This document shows, piece after piece, positions 27,167-35,699 of a DNA stretch of 64,000 bases (positions are counted from its first letter, which is position 1; every line of letters begins with the position of its first letter). The notes beneath the pieces were generated by a model. That model had not been told where the DNA came from. It searched no databases and worked only from the letters and a program-made list of their open reading frames with translations. Where the stretch lies: NCBI RefSeq assembly GCF_002305895.1, contig NZ_CP022203.1:4442501-4506500 (forward strand), in the 5' to 3' direction. This DNA is from Corallococcus macrosporus DSM 14697 (GTDB lineage: Bacteria; Myxococcota; Myxococcia; Myxococcales; Myxococcaceae). The translations under genes and the position numbers were made by a program.

Positions 27167-29235
27167 GCGCGACGTACCGGCTGACGGGCAAGGTCGAAGG
27201 CGGCGAGCTGGCCGAGCTGTACCAGGGCATCGAGCTCCCCGGCATCCCGGTGGTGGTGAAGCTGTTCCACCCCCGGACGTCCGATCCGGCCTATGCCCAT
27301 GACCTGGCGGAGACGACGCGGCTGCTCCAGCCCGTGCGGCACCCGGGCATCCTCCACGTCGTGGACCTGGGCGTCGTCCGCCAGCGCCTGGCCGTGGTCC
27401 GCGAGGACGTGGACGGCTTCACGCTGGGCACGGCGCTCCAGCGCCTGCACTCCAAGGACGTGATGCTGCCGCCCACCGTGGCGCTCCACATCGTCATCCA
27501 ATTGCTGGAGGCGCTGCACCAGGCGCACGAGGCGGGCGTGGTGCACGGCGCCATCACCCCGGGCAACGTGGTGCTGTCGCAGGACGGCCTGCCCGCGGTG
27601 TGCGACTTCGGCGCGCTGCGCGCCCTGATGGCCGTACCCCAGCTCCGCAAGTCCTTCGGCCACCGGGGCCGGGGCACCTACCGCGCGCCGGAGGTCACTC
27701 GCGGGGAGCCGCACTCCGCGCAGTCGGACATCTATTCGCTGGGCGCCATCGCCTACGAGCTGCTCACGCAGCGCGAGCCCGTGGTGTCCGGCAGCGGTGG
27801 CGTGTCCACGCGGCGCAGCGAGTCCCTGCCTCCGCCCAGCCGGGTGGACCGGCGCATCAACTCGCGGTTGGATCCGCTCATCCTCCGCGCGCTGGAGCCC
27901 ACGCCCCAGCGCCGCTTCCGCTCCTGCGGCGAGTTCGCGGCGTCCCTCCGCAACCACCTGGCGGCCAGCGGCGGCATGCCCACGGCGGACGACGTGCGCC
28001 GCTTCGTGCGCGAGCTGTTCCCGAATGAGATGAGCCTCGTCAGCGCGGGGGCGCCGCCGTTCAAGGAGCCCTTCACGCTGGAGCCCATCTCCGGGGCGGA
28101 GATGGACGACCTGCGCGCGGAGGAGCTGGAGAAGTCCGTGGTCCAGCGGGCGCCGTACAGCCGCTCGCTGACCGCGGAGGACGAGGCCGACGCGGAGACG
28201 GAGCAGGCCTCCGGCCCCATGTTCGAGGACTACCGCCCGGAGCTGTACGAGCCGGACATCGCGGACGTTGCCACCCGGCTGCGGCCGCCCGCTCGCGCCA
28301 GCGCGGCCCCGCCCGCGGACGAGGAGACCGGCCCCGCTCCCGCCGGGCCCCTGGAGCAGGGCTGGGAGGCGCCGCCCGGAGCCGCCCCGCCCAAGCCCCG
28401 TCGCCAGCAGGCCGCGGCGGGGAGCGGCCACACCCGCATCGGGCGCAACCCGCGCCTGAAGGTGGTGGAGGACTTCTCCTCGCCGGAGCCGTCCGAGGAC
28501 GACGAAGGCTCCGTGTCCGTCTCCGCGCCCGGGCGCCGGGGCGCCCGCGTTCGCCGGGCGCCCGCGGAGGCCAAGGGGCCCAAGACGATTCCAGACGCGC
28601 TGCCCGCGGTGCATCCAGCCAGGCCGCGGGGGCGCGACGACATCGCCATGCCGCCCTCGGATCCGGCGCTGCCTTCGACGTCGGACGTGCACCGGCGCCT
28701 GGTCAGCGCGGAGCGGCGCCTGTCCGTTGCCCGGCACCGGTACGGCCGGCGGCTGGGCATCGCGGCGGCCATCGCCGGGGTGGGGCTGGTCTCCTTCCTG
28801 TTCGCCGCCTGGCAGCGCGACGGGAACGACGCGAAGGCGCTGGAAGAGGCCCCGGTGGAGGCGCCGGCCGCGAAGGCCGCCGAGGGGCCTCCGCCGCCCA
28901 TGCCCATCGCGCCGCCAGAGGAGGCCCGGCGGCCCCCGCCGCCAGCGCCGGCGCCGCGCGAGGACGCGGAGGACGCGGCCGTCGAGCCCAAGGTGCCTCC
29001 GAAGTCCCAGCGCGCCTATGTCACCATCACCACCAACGTGCCGGCGACCGTCTATGTCGACGGCGCGCGGCTGAACCGCCGTACGCCCCTCAACCGATAC
29101 CCCGTCAGGATGGGCACCCGGCGCATCAAGCTGGTGTCCGTCGCCACCGGTGAGCCCAAGGAGCTGGACCTGCGCCTCAGGCGCGGACAGCACCTCAAGG
29201 TGCTGGTGGATTCGTTCACGCTCCCGAGGCGCTGA
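27163..29235 (+). CDS. Pseudokinase with membrane helix and C-terminal PEGA domain
   Basis: 690 aa. Residues about 5-260 have the Ser/Thr kinase fold with Lys33 (VVVK) and the DFG triplet at 148-150. The catalytic loop reads HGAITPGN instead of HRDxxxxN (residues 128-135), so the catalytic Asp is missing and it is probably a pseudokinase. A long disordered acidic/Pro-rich middle follows, then one membrane helix near 530-550 (LGIAAAIAGVGLVSFLFAAW) and a PEGA beta-domain at the end (VYVDGARLNRRTPLNRYPVRMGTRR). The PEGA would face the periplasm. The response regulator starts 4 bases downstream, so the two may work in one pathway. Confidence 0.85.
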   Translation: MSATYRLTGKVEGGELAELYQGIELPGIPVVVKLFHPRTSDPAYAHDLAETTRLLQPVRHPGILHVVDLGVVRQRLAVVREDVDGFTLGTALQRLHSKDVMLPPTVALHIVIQLLEALHQAHEAGVVHGAITPGNVVLSQDGLPAVCDFGALRALMAVPQLRKSFGHRGRGTYRAPEVTRGEPHSAQSDIYSLGAIAYELLTQREPVVSGSGGVSTRRSESLPPPSRVDRRINSRLDPLILRALEPTPQRRFRSCGEFAASLRNHLAASGGMPTADDVRRFVRELFPNEMSLVSAGAPPFKEPFTLEPISGAEMDDLRAEELEKSVVQRAPYSRSLTAEDEADAETEQASGPMFEDYRPELYEPDIADVATRLRPPARASAAPPADEETGPAPAGPLEQGWEAPPGAAPPKPRRQQAAAGSGHTRIGRNPRLKVVEDFSSPEPSEDDEGSVSVSAPGRRGARVRRAPAEAKGPKTIPDALPAVHPARPRGRDDIAMPPSDPALPSTSDVHRRLVSAERRLSVARHRYGRRLGIAAAIAGVGLVSFLFAAWQRDGNDAKALEEAPVEAPAAKAAEGPPPPMPIAPPEEARRPPPPAPAPREDAEDAAVEPKVPPKSQRAYVTITTNVPATVYVDGARLNRRTPLNRYPVRMGTRRIKLVSVATGEPKELDLRLRRGQHLKVLVDSFTLPRR

Positions 29236-29239
29236 GACC

Positions 29240-29905
29240 ATGGACCCGACCCGTATCTTCGTCGTCGAGGATCAACCCCAGCTCCTGAAGAACCTGGTGA
29301 AGGTGCTGGCCACCTTCCCCGAACTGGAGGTGGTGGGCACCTCCCAGGAAGGGGAGGCCGCGGTGGAGGACATCGTCCAGCTCCGGCCCCAGCTCGTCCT
29401 GTTGGATTTGGAGCTGCCCGGCATCAACGGCATCCAGGTGACGCAGCGGGTGAAGCGCCGCGCCCCGGAGGTGGAGATCCTCATCCTCACGTCGTTCGAC
29501 GACGAGACGAAGGTCTACGAGGCCATCCAGGCCGGGGCCTCCGGCTACCTCGTGAAGCGGGTGGGGCCGGAGAAGATCCGCTCCGGCATCCAGGAGGTGA
29601 TGGAGGGCGGCACCGTCCTGGAGCCCATCATCGCCCGGCGCTTCTGGAACTACTTCCAGTCCGTCCAGGCGAAGTCCACCCAGGAGGAGCAGAAGCCGGA
29701 GAACCCCTGGAACCTCACGCCGCTGGAGTTCGAGGTGCTCCGCTACGTGGCCAAGGGCCTGTCCAACGCCGAGGTGGGGCACGTGATGACGCTGGAGCGC
29801 CGGACGGTGCGCACGCACCTGTCTCATATCTACCGGAAGATGGGCGTCAACTCGCATGTGGAGGCCGTGGTGATGGCCTTGCGTGCGGGTGTCGTGGATC
29901 TATAG
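29240..29905 (+). CDS. LuxR/NarL-family response regulator
   Basis: 221 aa. The receiver domain (1-120) has E10/D11, phosphoacceptor D56 (VLLDLELPG), T84 and K106, all intact. A C-terminal LuxR helix-turn-helix (LTPLEFEVLRYVAKGLSNAEVGHVM, with the recognition helix TVRTHLSHIYRKM) closes the protein. There is no sensor kinase gene in the vicinity; the neighbour with a PEGA domain is a pseudokinase, which cannot phosphorylate it. The start ATG at 29240 lies 4 bases after the stop of that gene, so coupling is likely. DNA target unknown. Confidence 0.92.
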   Translation: MDPTRIFVVEDQPQLLKNLVKVLATFPELEVVGTSQEGEAAVEDIVQLRPQLVLLDLELPGINGIQVTQRVKRRAPEVEILILTSFDDETKVYEAIQAGASGYLVKRVGPEKIRSGIQEVMEGGTVLEPIIARRFWNYFQSVQAKSTQEEQKPENPWNLTPLEFEVLRYVAKGLSNAEVGHVMTLERRTVRTHLSHIYRKMGVNSHVEAVVMALRAGVVDL

Positions 29906-29933
29906 CCACGCTCTGGCTAGGTTCGGGGGACCT

Positions 29934-31247
29934 ATGCCCAAGGCTTCCCCGAGCAAAGTGCCCACGCGCGTGGCGGACCCCGCCCTCGAGTCGCTGTTCG
30001 ACGTCCACGAGGCCACGCTTCCCAACGGCCTCCAGGTGCGGCTGGTGGCCAACCACCAGGCTCCCGTCGTCAGCCTCTACACCGTGTTCCAGGTGGGCAG
30101 CCGCAACGAGCGGCCCGGCATCACCGGCATCAGCCACCTGTTCGAGCACATGATGTTCAACGGGGCGAAGAAGTACGGCCCCAAGATGTTCGACAAGACG
30201 CTGGAGTCCAACGGCGGCCGCTCCAACGCGTACACGTCCAACGACTTGACGGTGTACTACGACGACTTCTCCGCCGACGCGCTGGAGACGGTGTTGGATC
30301 TGGAGTCGGACCGGATGCGCTCGCTGCGCATCTCCCAGCAGACGCTGACCAGCGAGCGCGAGGTGGTGAAGGAAGAGCGCCGCGTCCGCGTGGACAACGA
30401 CATCTTCGGCCTCATGGACGAGGAGCTGGGCACGCTCGTCTACAAGGCGCATCCCTACCGCTGGCCCGTCATCGGGTGGATGGCGGACATCGAGGCCATC
30501 CGCCGCGAGGACTGCCAGGAGTACTTCCGCACGTACTACGCGCCCAACAACGCGGTGCTGTACATCGTGGGGGACATCGACCCGAAGAAGACGCTGGCGC
30601 TGGTGCGCAAGTACTACGGGAACATCCCCCGGGGCCCCGCGCCCGCGCCGGTGCTCAACGCCGAGCCCGAGCAGAAGGGCGAGCGCCGCGCCGAGGTCCG
30701 ACACCCCGCGCAGTCCCCCGCGCTGATGCTGGGCTTCCGGGGCCCCGCCGCGAGCAGCGACGACACCTTCGTGCTGGACGTCATCCAGTACGTGCTGACG
30801 AAGGGGGAGGGGAGCCGGCTGGTGCGCTCGCTGGTGTACGAGCAGAAGCTGGCCGTGTCGCTGATGCTCGACTGGAGCTGGCGCATCGACCCGGGCACCA
30901 TCCTCTTCTACCTGGCGCTGAAGCCGGACTCCGACCCGAAGCAGGTGGAGGCCGCGCTGTACGCCGAGCTGGAGAAGGTGGCGCGCGAGGGCATCACCGA
31001 GCGGGAGCTGCAGAAGGCGCAGAACAACCTGCGCTCGGACCATCTGCGCGAGCTGGCCACGAACAGCGGCCGGGCGCATGCCCTGGGGCACTACGAGGCG
31101 CTGCTGGGTGACTGGCGCCGCCTCCTCACGTTGCCCGCCACCTACGCCTCCATCACCAACGACCAGGTCAAGGCCGTGGCCGCGAAGTACTTCGCGCCCG
31201 AGGCCCGCTCCGTGGTGACGCTGGTTCCCGCGCCCACCGAGGCCTGA
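29934..31247 (+). CDS. M16-family metallopeptidase, catalytic
   Basis: 437 aa. The zinc motif HxxEH is present as HLFEH at 68-72, with the downstream Glu in SEREVVKEERRVR, as in mitochondrial processing peptidase-like M16 enzymes. No signal peptide is visible, so it is taken as cytoplasmic. The following gene is a second M16-like protein without the zinc motif, the usual two-subunit arrangement (PqqF/PqqG-like, or alpha/beta of MPP). It follows the response regulator by 28 bases. Substrate is not evident. Confidence 0.93.
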   Translation: MPKASPSKVPTRVADPALESLFDVHEATLPNGLQVRLVANHQAPVVSLYTVFQVGSRNERPGITGISHLFEHMMFNGAKKYGPKMFDKTLESNGGRSNAYTSNDLTVYYDDFSADALETVLDLESDRMRSLRISQQTLTSEREVVKEERRVRVDNDIFGLMDEELGTLVYKAHPYRWPVIGWMADIEAIRREDCQEYFRTYYAPNNAVLYIVGDIDPKKTLALVRKYYGNIPRGPAPAPVLNAEPEQKGERRAEVRHPAQSPALMLGFRGPAASSDDTFVLDVIQYVLTKGEGSRLVRSLVYEQKLAVSLMLDWSWRIDPGTILFYLALKPDSDPKQVEAALYAELEKVAREGITERELQKAQNNLRSDHLRELATNSGRAHALGHYEALLGDWRRLLTLPATYASITNDQVKAVAAKYFAPEARSVVTLVPAPTEA

Positions 31248-31278
31248 GCCCGGCCCGCACAAGGAAAGTCCACTCGAT

Positions 31279-32718
31279 ATGGCCTCTCGCAAGAGCCCCT
31301 CCCGCAAGTCTCCCGCCCGCGCGGCGAAGCGCCCCGTCCGCAAGGCGCCCGCCGCCCGCAAGGCCGCGACGAAGCGCGCCGCGCCGCGCGCCACCACGAG
31401 CGCCCTCACGCTGCCCTCGCTGCATGAAAGCACCACGTCCAGCGGGCTGAAGGTCATCGCCGCCGAGCGTGGCCCCCTGCCCCTGGTGGCCGCGCGGCTG
31501 GTGATCCGCGCGGGCAGCGCCACCGACCCGGACGGCAAGCACGGCCTGGCGGACTTCACCGCCCGGCTGCTGCGCCGGGGCACCCGCCTGCTGGACGCGC
31601 AGGCCATCGACGAAGCGGTGGAGTTCGTCGGCGCCAGCCTGGGCGTGGCCGTGAGTGAGGACACCATCTCGGTGGCCATCACCACGCCGTCCGAGCACTT
31701 CGCGCAGATGCTCGGCATCCTGGGCCAGTTGGTGCGTGAGCCCACCTTCCCGCAGTCCGAGGTGGACGACGCGCGCGAGCGGGAGCTGGCGCACTTCGCC
31801 AACGATCTGGACGACCCGTCCGTCATCGCCGACCGGGCCATGGTCCGCGCGCTGTGGGGGAACCACCCCTACGGCCACGACGTGGGCGGCTCGTCGAAGA
31901 CGGTGAAGACCTTCACGCGCGACGACGTGGTGCGCTTCCACCAGGAGCGCATGGGCCCCAAGGTGTCCATGCTCATCGTGGTGGGCGCGGTGGACCCGGG
32001 CCGCGTGGCGGCCGCGGCGGAGGAGGCGTTCGCGGAGTGGTCGGGCGGGCCGGACGCGCCCGTGGCCGTCCCCTCGCCGGAGCGCATCGCCCAGGGCGGG
32101 CGGGTCATCCTCGTGGACAAGCCGGACCAGACGCAGTCCCAGGTGCGGCTGGGCGGCCCCGGCATGCGCATGGGCCACGAGGACTACTTCCCGGCCACGG
32201 CGATGAACATTGCCCTGGGCGGTGGCTTCACCTCGCGGCTGATGAACGAGATTCGCGTCAACCGCGGCCTCACCTACGGCGTCAGCTCGTGGTTCGACTC
32301 CATGAACGCGGCCGGCGTCTTCGCGCTGTCCACGTTCACCAAGACGGAGTCCACGCGCGAGATCATCGACGTGGCGCTGGCGGAGATTGGCGGCGTCCGG
32401 GAGAAGGGGCTCAAGCCGCGTGAGCTGGCGGATGCCCAGTCGTACCTCGCGGGCCTCTATCCGCTGCGCACGGAGACGAACGAGTCCATCGCCGGCAGCA
32501 TCGCCGAGGCCCGCCTGCACGGGCTGGGGGATGACTGGGTGGAGAAGTTCAGGGATCGGCTGCGCGCGGTGACGCCCAGGCAGGTGGCCGCGGCCGCGAA
32601 GAAGTACTGCTTCGCGCAGGCGCCCGCCGTGGTGGTGCTGGGCAAGGCGGACGCGGTGAAGAAGCAGCTCAAGGGCCTGGGCCCCATCACCGTGGTCCCG
32701 GCGTCGGAGTACGAGTGA
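31279..32718 (+). CDS. M16-family protein, non-catalytic partner
   Basis: 479 aa. The M16 fold is clear (AARLVIRAGSATDPDGKHGLADFTARLL), but the HxxEH zinc motif is replaced by GLADF, so it should not be catalytic itself. The substrate-site R/Y segment of the partner is retained (RVNRGLTYGVSSWFD). The first 40 residues are an unusual Lys/Arg/Ala/Pro/Ser-rich histone-tail-like extension, absent from most family members. The gene follows the catalytic subunit by 31 bases and the two probably form a heterodimer. Confidence 0.9.
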   Translation: MASRKSPSRKSPARAAKRPVRKAPAARKAATKRAAPRATTSALTLPSLHESTTSSGLKVIAAERGPLPLVAARLVIRAGSATDPDGKHGLADFTARLLRRGTRLLDAQAIDEAVEFVGASLGVAVSEDTISVAITTPSEHFAQMLGILGQLVREPTFPQSEVDDARERELAHFANDLDDPSVIADRAMVRALWGNHPYGHDVGGSSKTVKTFTRDDVVRFHQERMGPKVSMLIVVGAVDPGRVAAAAEEAFAEWSGGPDAPVAVPSPERIAQGGRVILVDKPDQTQSQVRLGGPGMRMGHEDYFPATAMNIALGGGFTSRLMNEIRVNRGLTYGVSSWFDSMNAAGVFALSTFTKTESTREIIDVALAEIGGVREKGLKPRELADAQSYLAGLYPLRTETNESIAGSIAEARLHGLGDDWVEKFRDRLRAVTPRQVAAAAKKYCFAQAPAVVVLGKADAVKKQLKGLGPITVVPASEYE

Positions 32719-33488
32719 CCGACGTCCGCATCCTCTTCGAGGGCGGCGGTGTGCTGGTGGTGGACAAGCCGCCCGGGATGCTCGTCATCCCCGGGCGCGA
32801 GGGGGGCCCCTCGCTCCGGGAGCTGCTGGAGACCCAGCGGCGCCAGAAGGTCTTCGTGGTGCACCGGTTGGACAGGGACACCTCGGGGGCCCTGGTGTTC
32901 GCGCTGGACGCGGCGGTGCACCGGGCGCTGTCCGGGGCCTTCGAGACGGGCAAGGTGCGCAAGCGGTACGTGGCGCTGGTGGAGGGCCGGGTGGAGGCGC
33001 CTCGGATGGTCGATGCGCCGCTGGTGGCCGCGCGCAAGGGACGCATGCGCGTGGCCCGGCCCGGGGAGGCCGACGCCAAGGCCTCGCGCACCCGCGTGCG
33101 GCCCGTGGAGACCTTCGAGCGCGCGTCATTGGTGGAGGCCGAGCCCCTCACCGGCAGGACGCACCAGATTCGCGTGCACCTTCTGTCCCTGGGGCACCCG
33201 CTCCTGGTGGACCATCAGTACGGCCGCGAGGCGCCGCTGACGGAGAAGGACCTGGGCGGGGAAGGGGACGCGGTGGTGATCGCGCGCACGCCGCTTCATG
33301 CCGCGCGCGTGGAGTGGCCGGCCCTGCCGGGGGTCGAGGCGCGCGCCGTGGACGCGCCGATGCCGGGGGACATGGCTCGGGCCCGCGAGCTGCTGCGTTT
33401 CATGGTCGTCCAAATGTCTGGGCGATTTGCGTTCATGGGCGCACCGCTTGAAGGGGAAGATGGGAAGACAGAAGAGGAGCCGAAGTAG
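32715..33488 (+). CDS. RluA-family pseudouridine synthase
   Basis: 257 aa from a GTG that overlaps the upstream stop (GTGA). The catalytic motif HRLDRDTSG is at 50-58 with the nucleophile Asp53, and EAEPLTGRTHQIRVHLLSLGHPLL is the second family motif. There is no S4 domain, as in the RluA/RluC-type shorter forms. It should isomerise uridine in rRNA or tRNA; specificity is unclear. The last 30 residues are acidic. It is the last gene of the M16 operon and is followed by the gap that opens the accessory region. Confidence 0.92.
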   Translation: MTDVRILFEGGGVLVVDKPPGMLVIPGREGGPSLRELLETQRRQKVFVVHRLDRDTSGALVFALDAAVHRALSGAFETGKVRKRYVALVEGRVEAPRMVDAPLVAARKGRMRVARPGEADAKASRTRVRPVETFERASLVEAEPLTGRTHQIRVHLLSLGHPLLVDHQYGREAPLTEKDLGGEGDAVVIARTPLHAARVEWPALPGVEARAVDAPMPGDMARARELLRFMVVQMSGRFAFMGAPLEGEDGKTEEEPK

Positions 33489-33938
33489 GCGATTTCGGGT
33501 AACGCCGCCCGCCCGGTGCGTGGTGGCAACCGGGGTCCACTCCGAGCGCCAGGATTGGTGCTGACATGGCAGGCTTCCCTTTACACCTTGCCCTTCAAGC
33601 GGCCCTGGTACACGTCCCCACCGTGCAGCGAGGCGTGCGCCACCTTCTCCCGGCTGGCGCCCGAATAGGCCGCCGCCGCGGTGCGCCCATGCCCCGGGGC
33701 GCGGGACTTCTCTTCCGTCTGGTGATGGGGGCCGAAGACGATACCGGGGTGCGCCAGGGCCTTTCACGCACGTCTGCCGGAAGGACACGGTGGAAAGGTG
33801 TACCGCTGAGCTGCGGCGGCTCGGACAGGATGCACTCGGTTCTGGCTCACCAGGGGGCCGCGCTGCGGGACTGGGAGCGGTCCGAGCACCCTCGCTGTCG
33901 TGTGTGGCGGGCGGAACCCCATTTGTAAGGACGTGACC
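33489..33938. other. Non-coding gap with a possible gene remnant
   Basis: About 450 bases between the pseudouridine synthase and the DUF6310 lipoprotein. The plus-strand frames here are not convincing. On the minus strand a short coding-looking stretch without a start is described separately. The promoter for the toxin-like operon should lie in the last 100 bases; AAGGAC before 33939 is its ribosome site. No repeats or recombination sites were recognised. Confidence 0.4.
33581..33763 (-). pseudogene. Possible decayed gene fragment
   Basis: A 60-codon open stretch on the minus strand ends at a TAA at 33581 and reads naturally (GIVFGPHHQTEEKS, then GASREKVAHASLHGGDVY), with good codon bias. 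It has no start codon and is cut off by a TGA at 33764. A one-base shift would join it to the MSFRQTCVK frame upstream. It may be the 3' end of a deleted or frameshifted gene. No family recognised; low certainty. Confidence 0.25.
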
Positions 33939-34847
33939 ATGCGACTCCGCGCCTGCGCCACACTTCTGCTCTTTCTCTCAGCCTGCGCTACGTCGTCGCC
34001 GAGCCCGAAAGGCCCAGCGGCTCGGAACCAGAGGGTCGCCAACCTCCAACGGGCGGCGACGCTACCGTGGGCGGATGGCGGGCGATGCGTGGTGCGGGAG
34101 GCATCCAACGAATGGGCCGTGCTTGTGGAGCGGTGCTATCACGCGCTCGACCATGACCGAATTGAGTTCCGCGATGTCACGGGAAGATGCAGTGTCGCAT
34201 CTGCGGGGGGCGCTGCTCTTGGATTGGGCGTCTGCATACTGATAGCACCCGAGATAGTCATTGGAGCCATGATTGTTGTTGGCGTGGTGGTAGTGGCAGT
34301 CGCCATCAAAGAGGAGTTGGATGCATACCGGAGGGAATCTCGTGAGCGAGCCAAGCCCGAGACTCAAACACGGCCATCCAATGAGCAGGTTCGTTTGACG
34401 CACCGCAAACCCAATTCCGAGCCATCAGGGCAGGACTTGTTTCCTCCGGTGCCTACCACTCCATTGGAGCGAGAGCGCCGCCCCGAGTGCAGGCCCGTCC
34501 CTGTGCCGCGCGCCTCCAAAGATGGTCCGCATAACGAGTGTGCCGACAAGTTTCCGCCCAACCGTTATCCCGGCATGGACGTGAGCGTGGGCGGAGTACG
34601 CTTCGATGCACTGCAGGTCGGCGTGCGCGTGCTGTGGGAGATCAAGACTCATCAATTTGATGAGTACAATGCCTTTGTCCAGGACATGGAGATCAAGAAG
34701 GAACTCAAACAAATTAAGAAGGAGCGAAACATGGCAGTGGCGTGTGGATATGGCTTTGTGATCGGAGTTAGCACCCAAGCGCACAAAGACGCTCTGCTCG
34801 CCGAGGATGAGTCCCTCAATATCAGCGTCACGGGATGCCCACGATGA
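33939..34847 (+). CDS. DUF6310 nuclease-like lipoprotein, putative polymorphic toxin
   Basis: 302 aa; AAGGAC precedes the ATG. Lipobox LFLSAC (Cys16) predicts a lipoprotein. A hydrophobic segment at about 92-122 is followed by a linker and the C-terminal DUF6310 domain (about 195-302). There RFDALQVGVRVLWEIKTHQFD shows D223 and E234-x-K236, the PD-(D/E)xK nuclease spacing. The gene is visibly more AT-rich than its neighbours, a hint of transfer. Its stop overlaps the next gene by ATGA. Domain architecture (lipoprotein carrier plus C-terminal nuclease) resembles Myxococcus Sit toxins moved by outer-membrane exchange; activity is inferred, not shown. Confidence 0.8.
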   Translation: MRLRACATLLLFLSACATSSPSPKGPAARNQRVANLQRAATLPWADGGRCVVREASNEWAVLVERCYHALDHDRIEFRDVTGRCSVASAGGAALGLGVCILIAPEIVIGAMIVVGVVVVAVAIKEELDAYRRESRERAKPETQTRPSNEQVRLTHRKPNSEPSGQDLFPPVPTTPLERERRPECRPVPVPRASKDGPHNECADKFPPNRYPGMDVSVGGVRFDALQVGVRVLWEIKTHQFDEYNAFVQDMEIKKELKQIKKERNMAVACGYGFVIGVSTQAHKDALLAEDESLNISVTGCPR

Positions 34848-35599
34848 CTAAGCAAAGAACCCTCAACCTTATCGCCTACGCGCCTGCGCTCGTGGGCAAA
34901 GACGGTCGCGCGGTCGACGTCATCCATGGAATGGAACAGGCACTATCCGGCTTGCGGCTGAAGTGGCGGCTCTCAGACAGCGGGCGCCCCATCTCATTAC
35001 CACAGCGTGATGCATGGATCCTGGAGAACATTGAGGACGGGGAATTTCCTATTGTCTGCAACGGGGACGTGAATTACCCCGTGACGGTTGATGGAAGGGA
35101 AAAGCCGGGACTCTTCAGTCCAGGCGGTCAGCCCCTTTTGGAAGTCCATGCGAAAATGCCACTGTGCGAGGCTGTGATTGCGGCAGCGGCGGCTGTGCTT
35201 GAAGCCGTGGCGGAGGGCGCACGCGCCTTCTGGGGGAGTGCAACGCCGTACGCCGCCAAGGTGGACATCGCGTATCAGACAGCACCCACGCTGCAAGGTC
35301 CGCCTTCTCCACGCCGGGGTCTGCCCGCCCTGAAACTCCCCCCGCACATACGCTCGCCCGAGATTCCCTATTACCTTGGTTGGATGAACTACTGGTCTGC
35401 CGCTGCCGCACAGGCCATCGGGTTCCCAGACCCCGCCCGCGACGCCGACCTGCTCTCACGAGCGCGGCGCACGGCGACGGGGGGATGGGTCGTGCAGCTC
35501 TCGGACGCGCCGCTCGACCTGGACAACCCCGCCCACCTGGACGCGCTGAAGCGGGCCTATGAGCGCTTCCCGGAGATTGGCGGACGTGCAGCGCCTTGA
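34844..35599 (+). CDS. DUF5953 protein, putative immunity partner
   Basis: 251 aa from the ATG at 34844, which overlaps the stop of the DUF6310 gene (ATGA). Typical DUF5953 features are LNLIAYAPALVGKD at the start, HGMEQALSGL, and the strongly conserved end (NYWSAAAAQAIGFPDPARDADLL and LDLDNPAHLDALKRAYERFPEIG). There is no signal peptide, so it is cytoplasmic, where an immunity protein against a nuclease would be needed. The two families are recurrent neighbours in myxobacteria (as I recall), which supports a toxin-immunity role; this remains an inference. The N-terminal part keeps the lower GC of its partner, the end is GC-rich. Confidence 0.75.
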   Translation: MTKQRTLNLIAYAPALVGKDGRAVDVIHGMEQALSGLRLKWRLSDSGRPISLPQRDAWILENIEDGEFPIVCNGDVNYPVTVDGREKPGLFSPGGQPLLEVHAKMPLCEAVIAAAAAVLEAVAEGARAFWGSATPYAAKVDIAYQTAPTLQGPPSPRRGLPALKLPPHIRSPEIPYYLGWMNYWSAAAAQAIGFPDPARDADLLSRARRTATGGWVVQLSDAPLDLDNPAHLDALKRAYERFPEIGGRAAP

Positions 35600-35699
35600 C
35601 TCGATTCGGGGGCTTGGGCGGCCGCGCCGGCGGTAGGAAAGAGCCCCACTGCGCGTGCGTTGGTGATGGTAGCGTGCCCATTCGGGAGGTCACGTACCA

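Noticed and set aside
33566-33928. A 120-codon plus-strand frame in the gap before the DUF6310 gene
   Set aside because: No ribosome site, poor codon bias and composition typical of shadows; the minus-strand remnant is the more coding-like reading.
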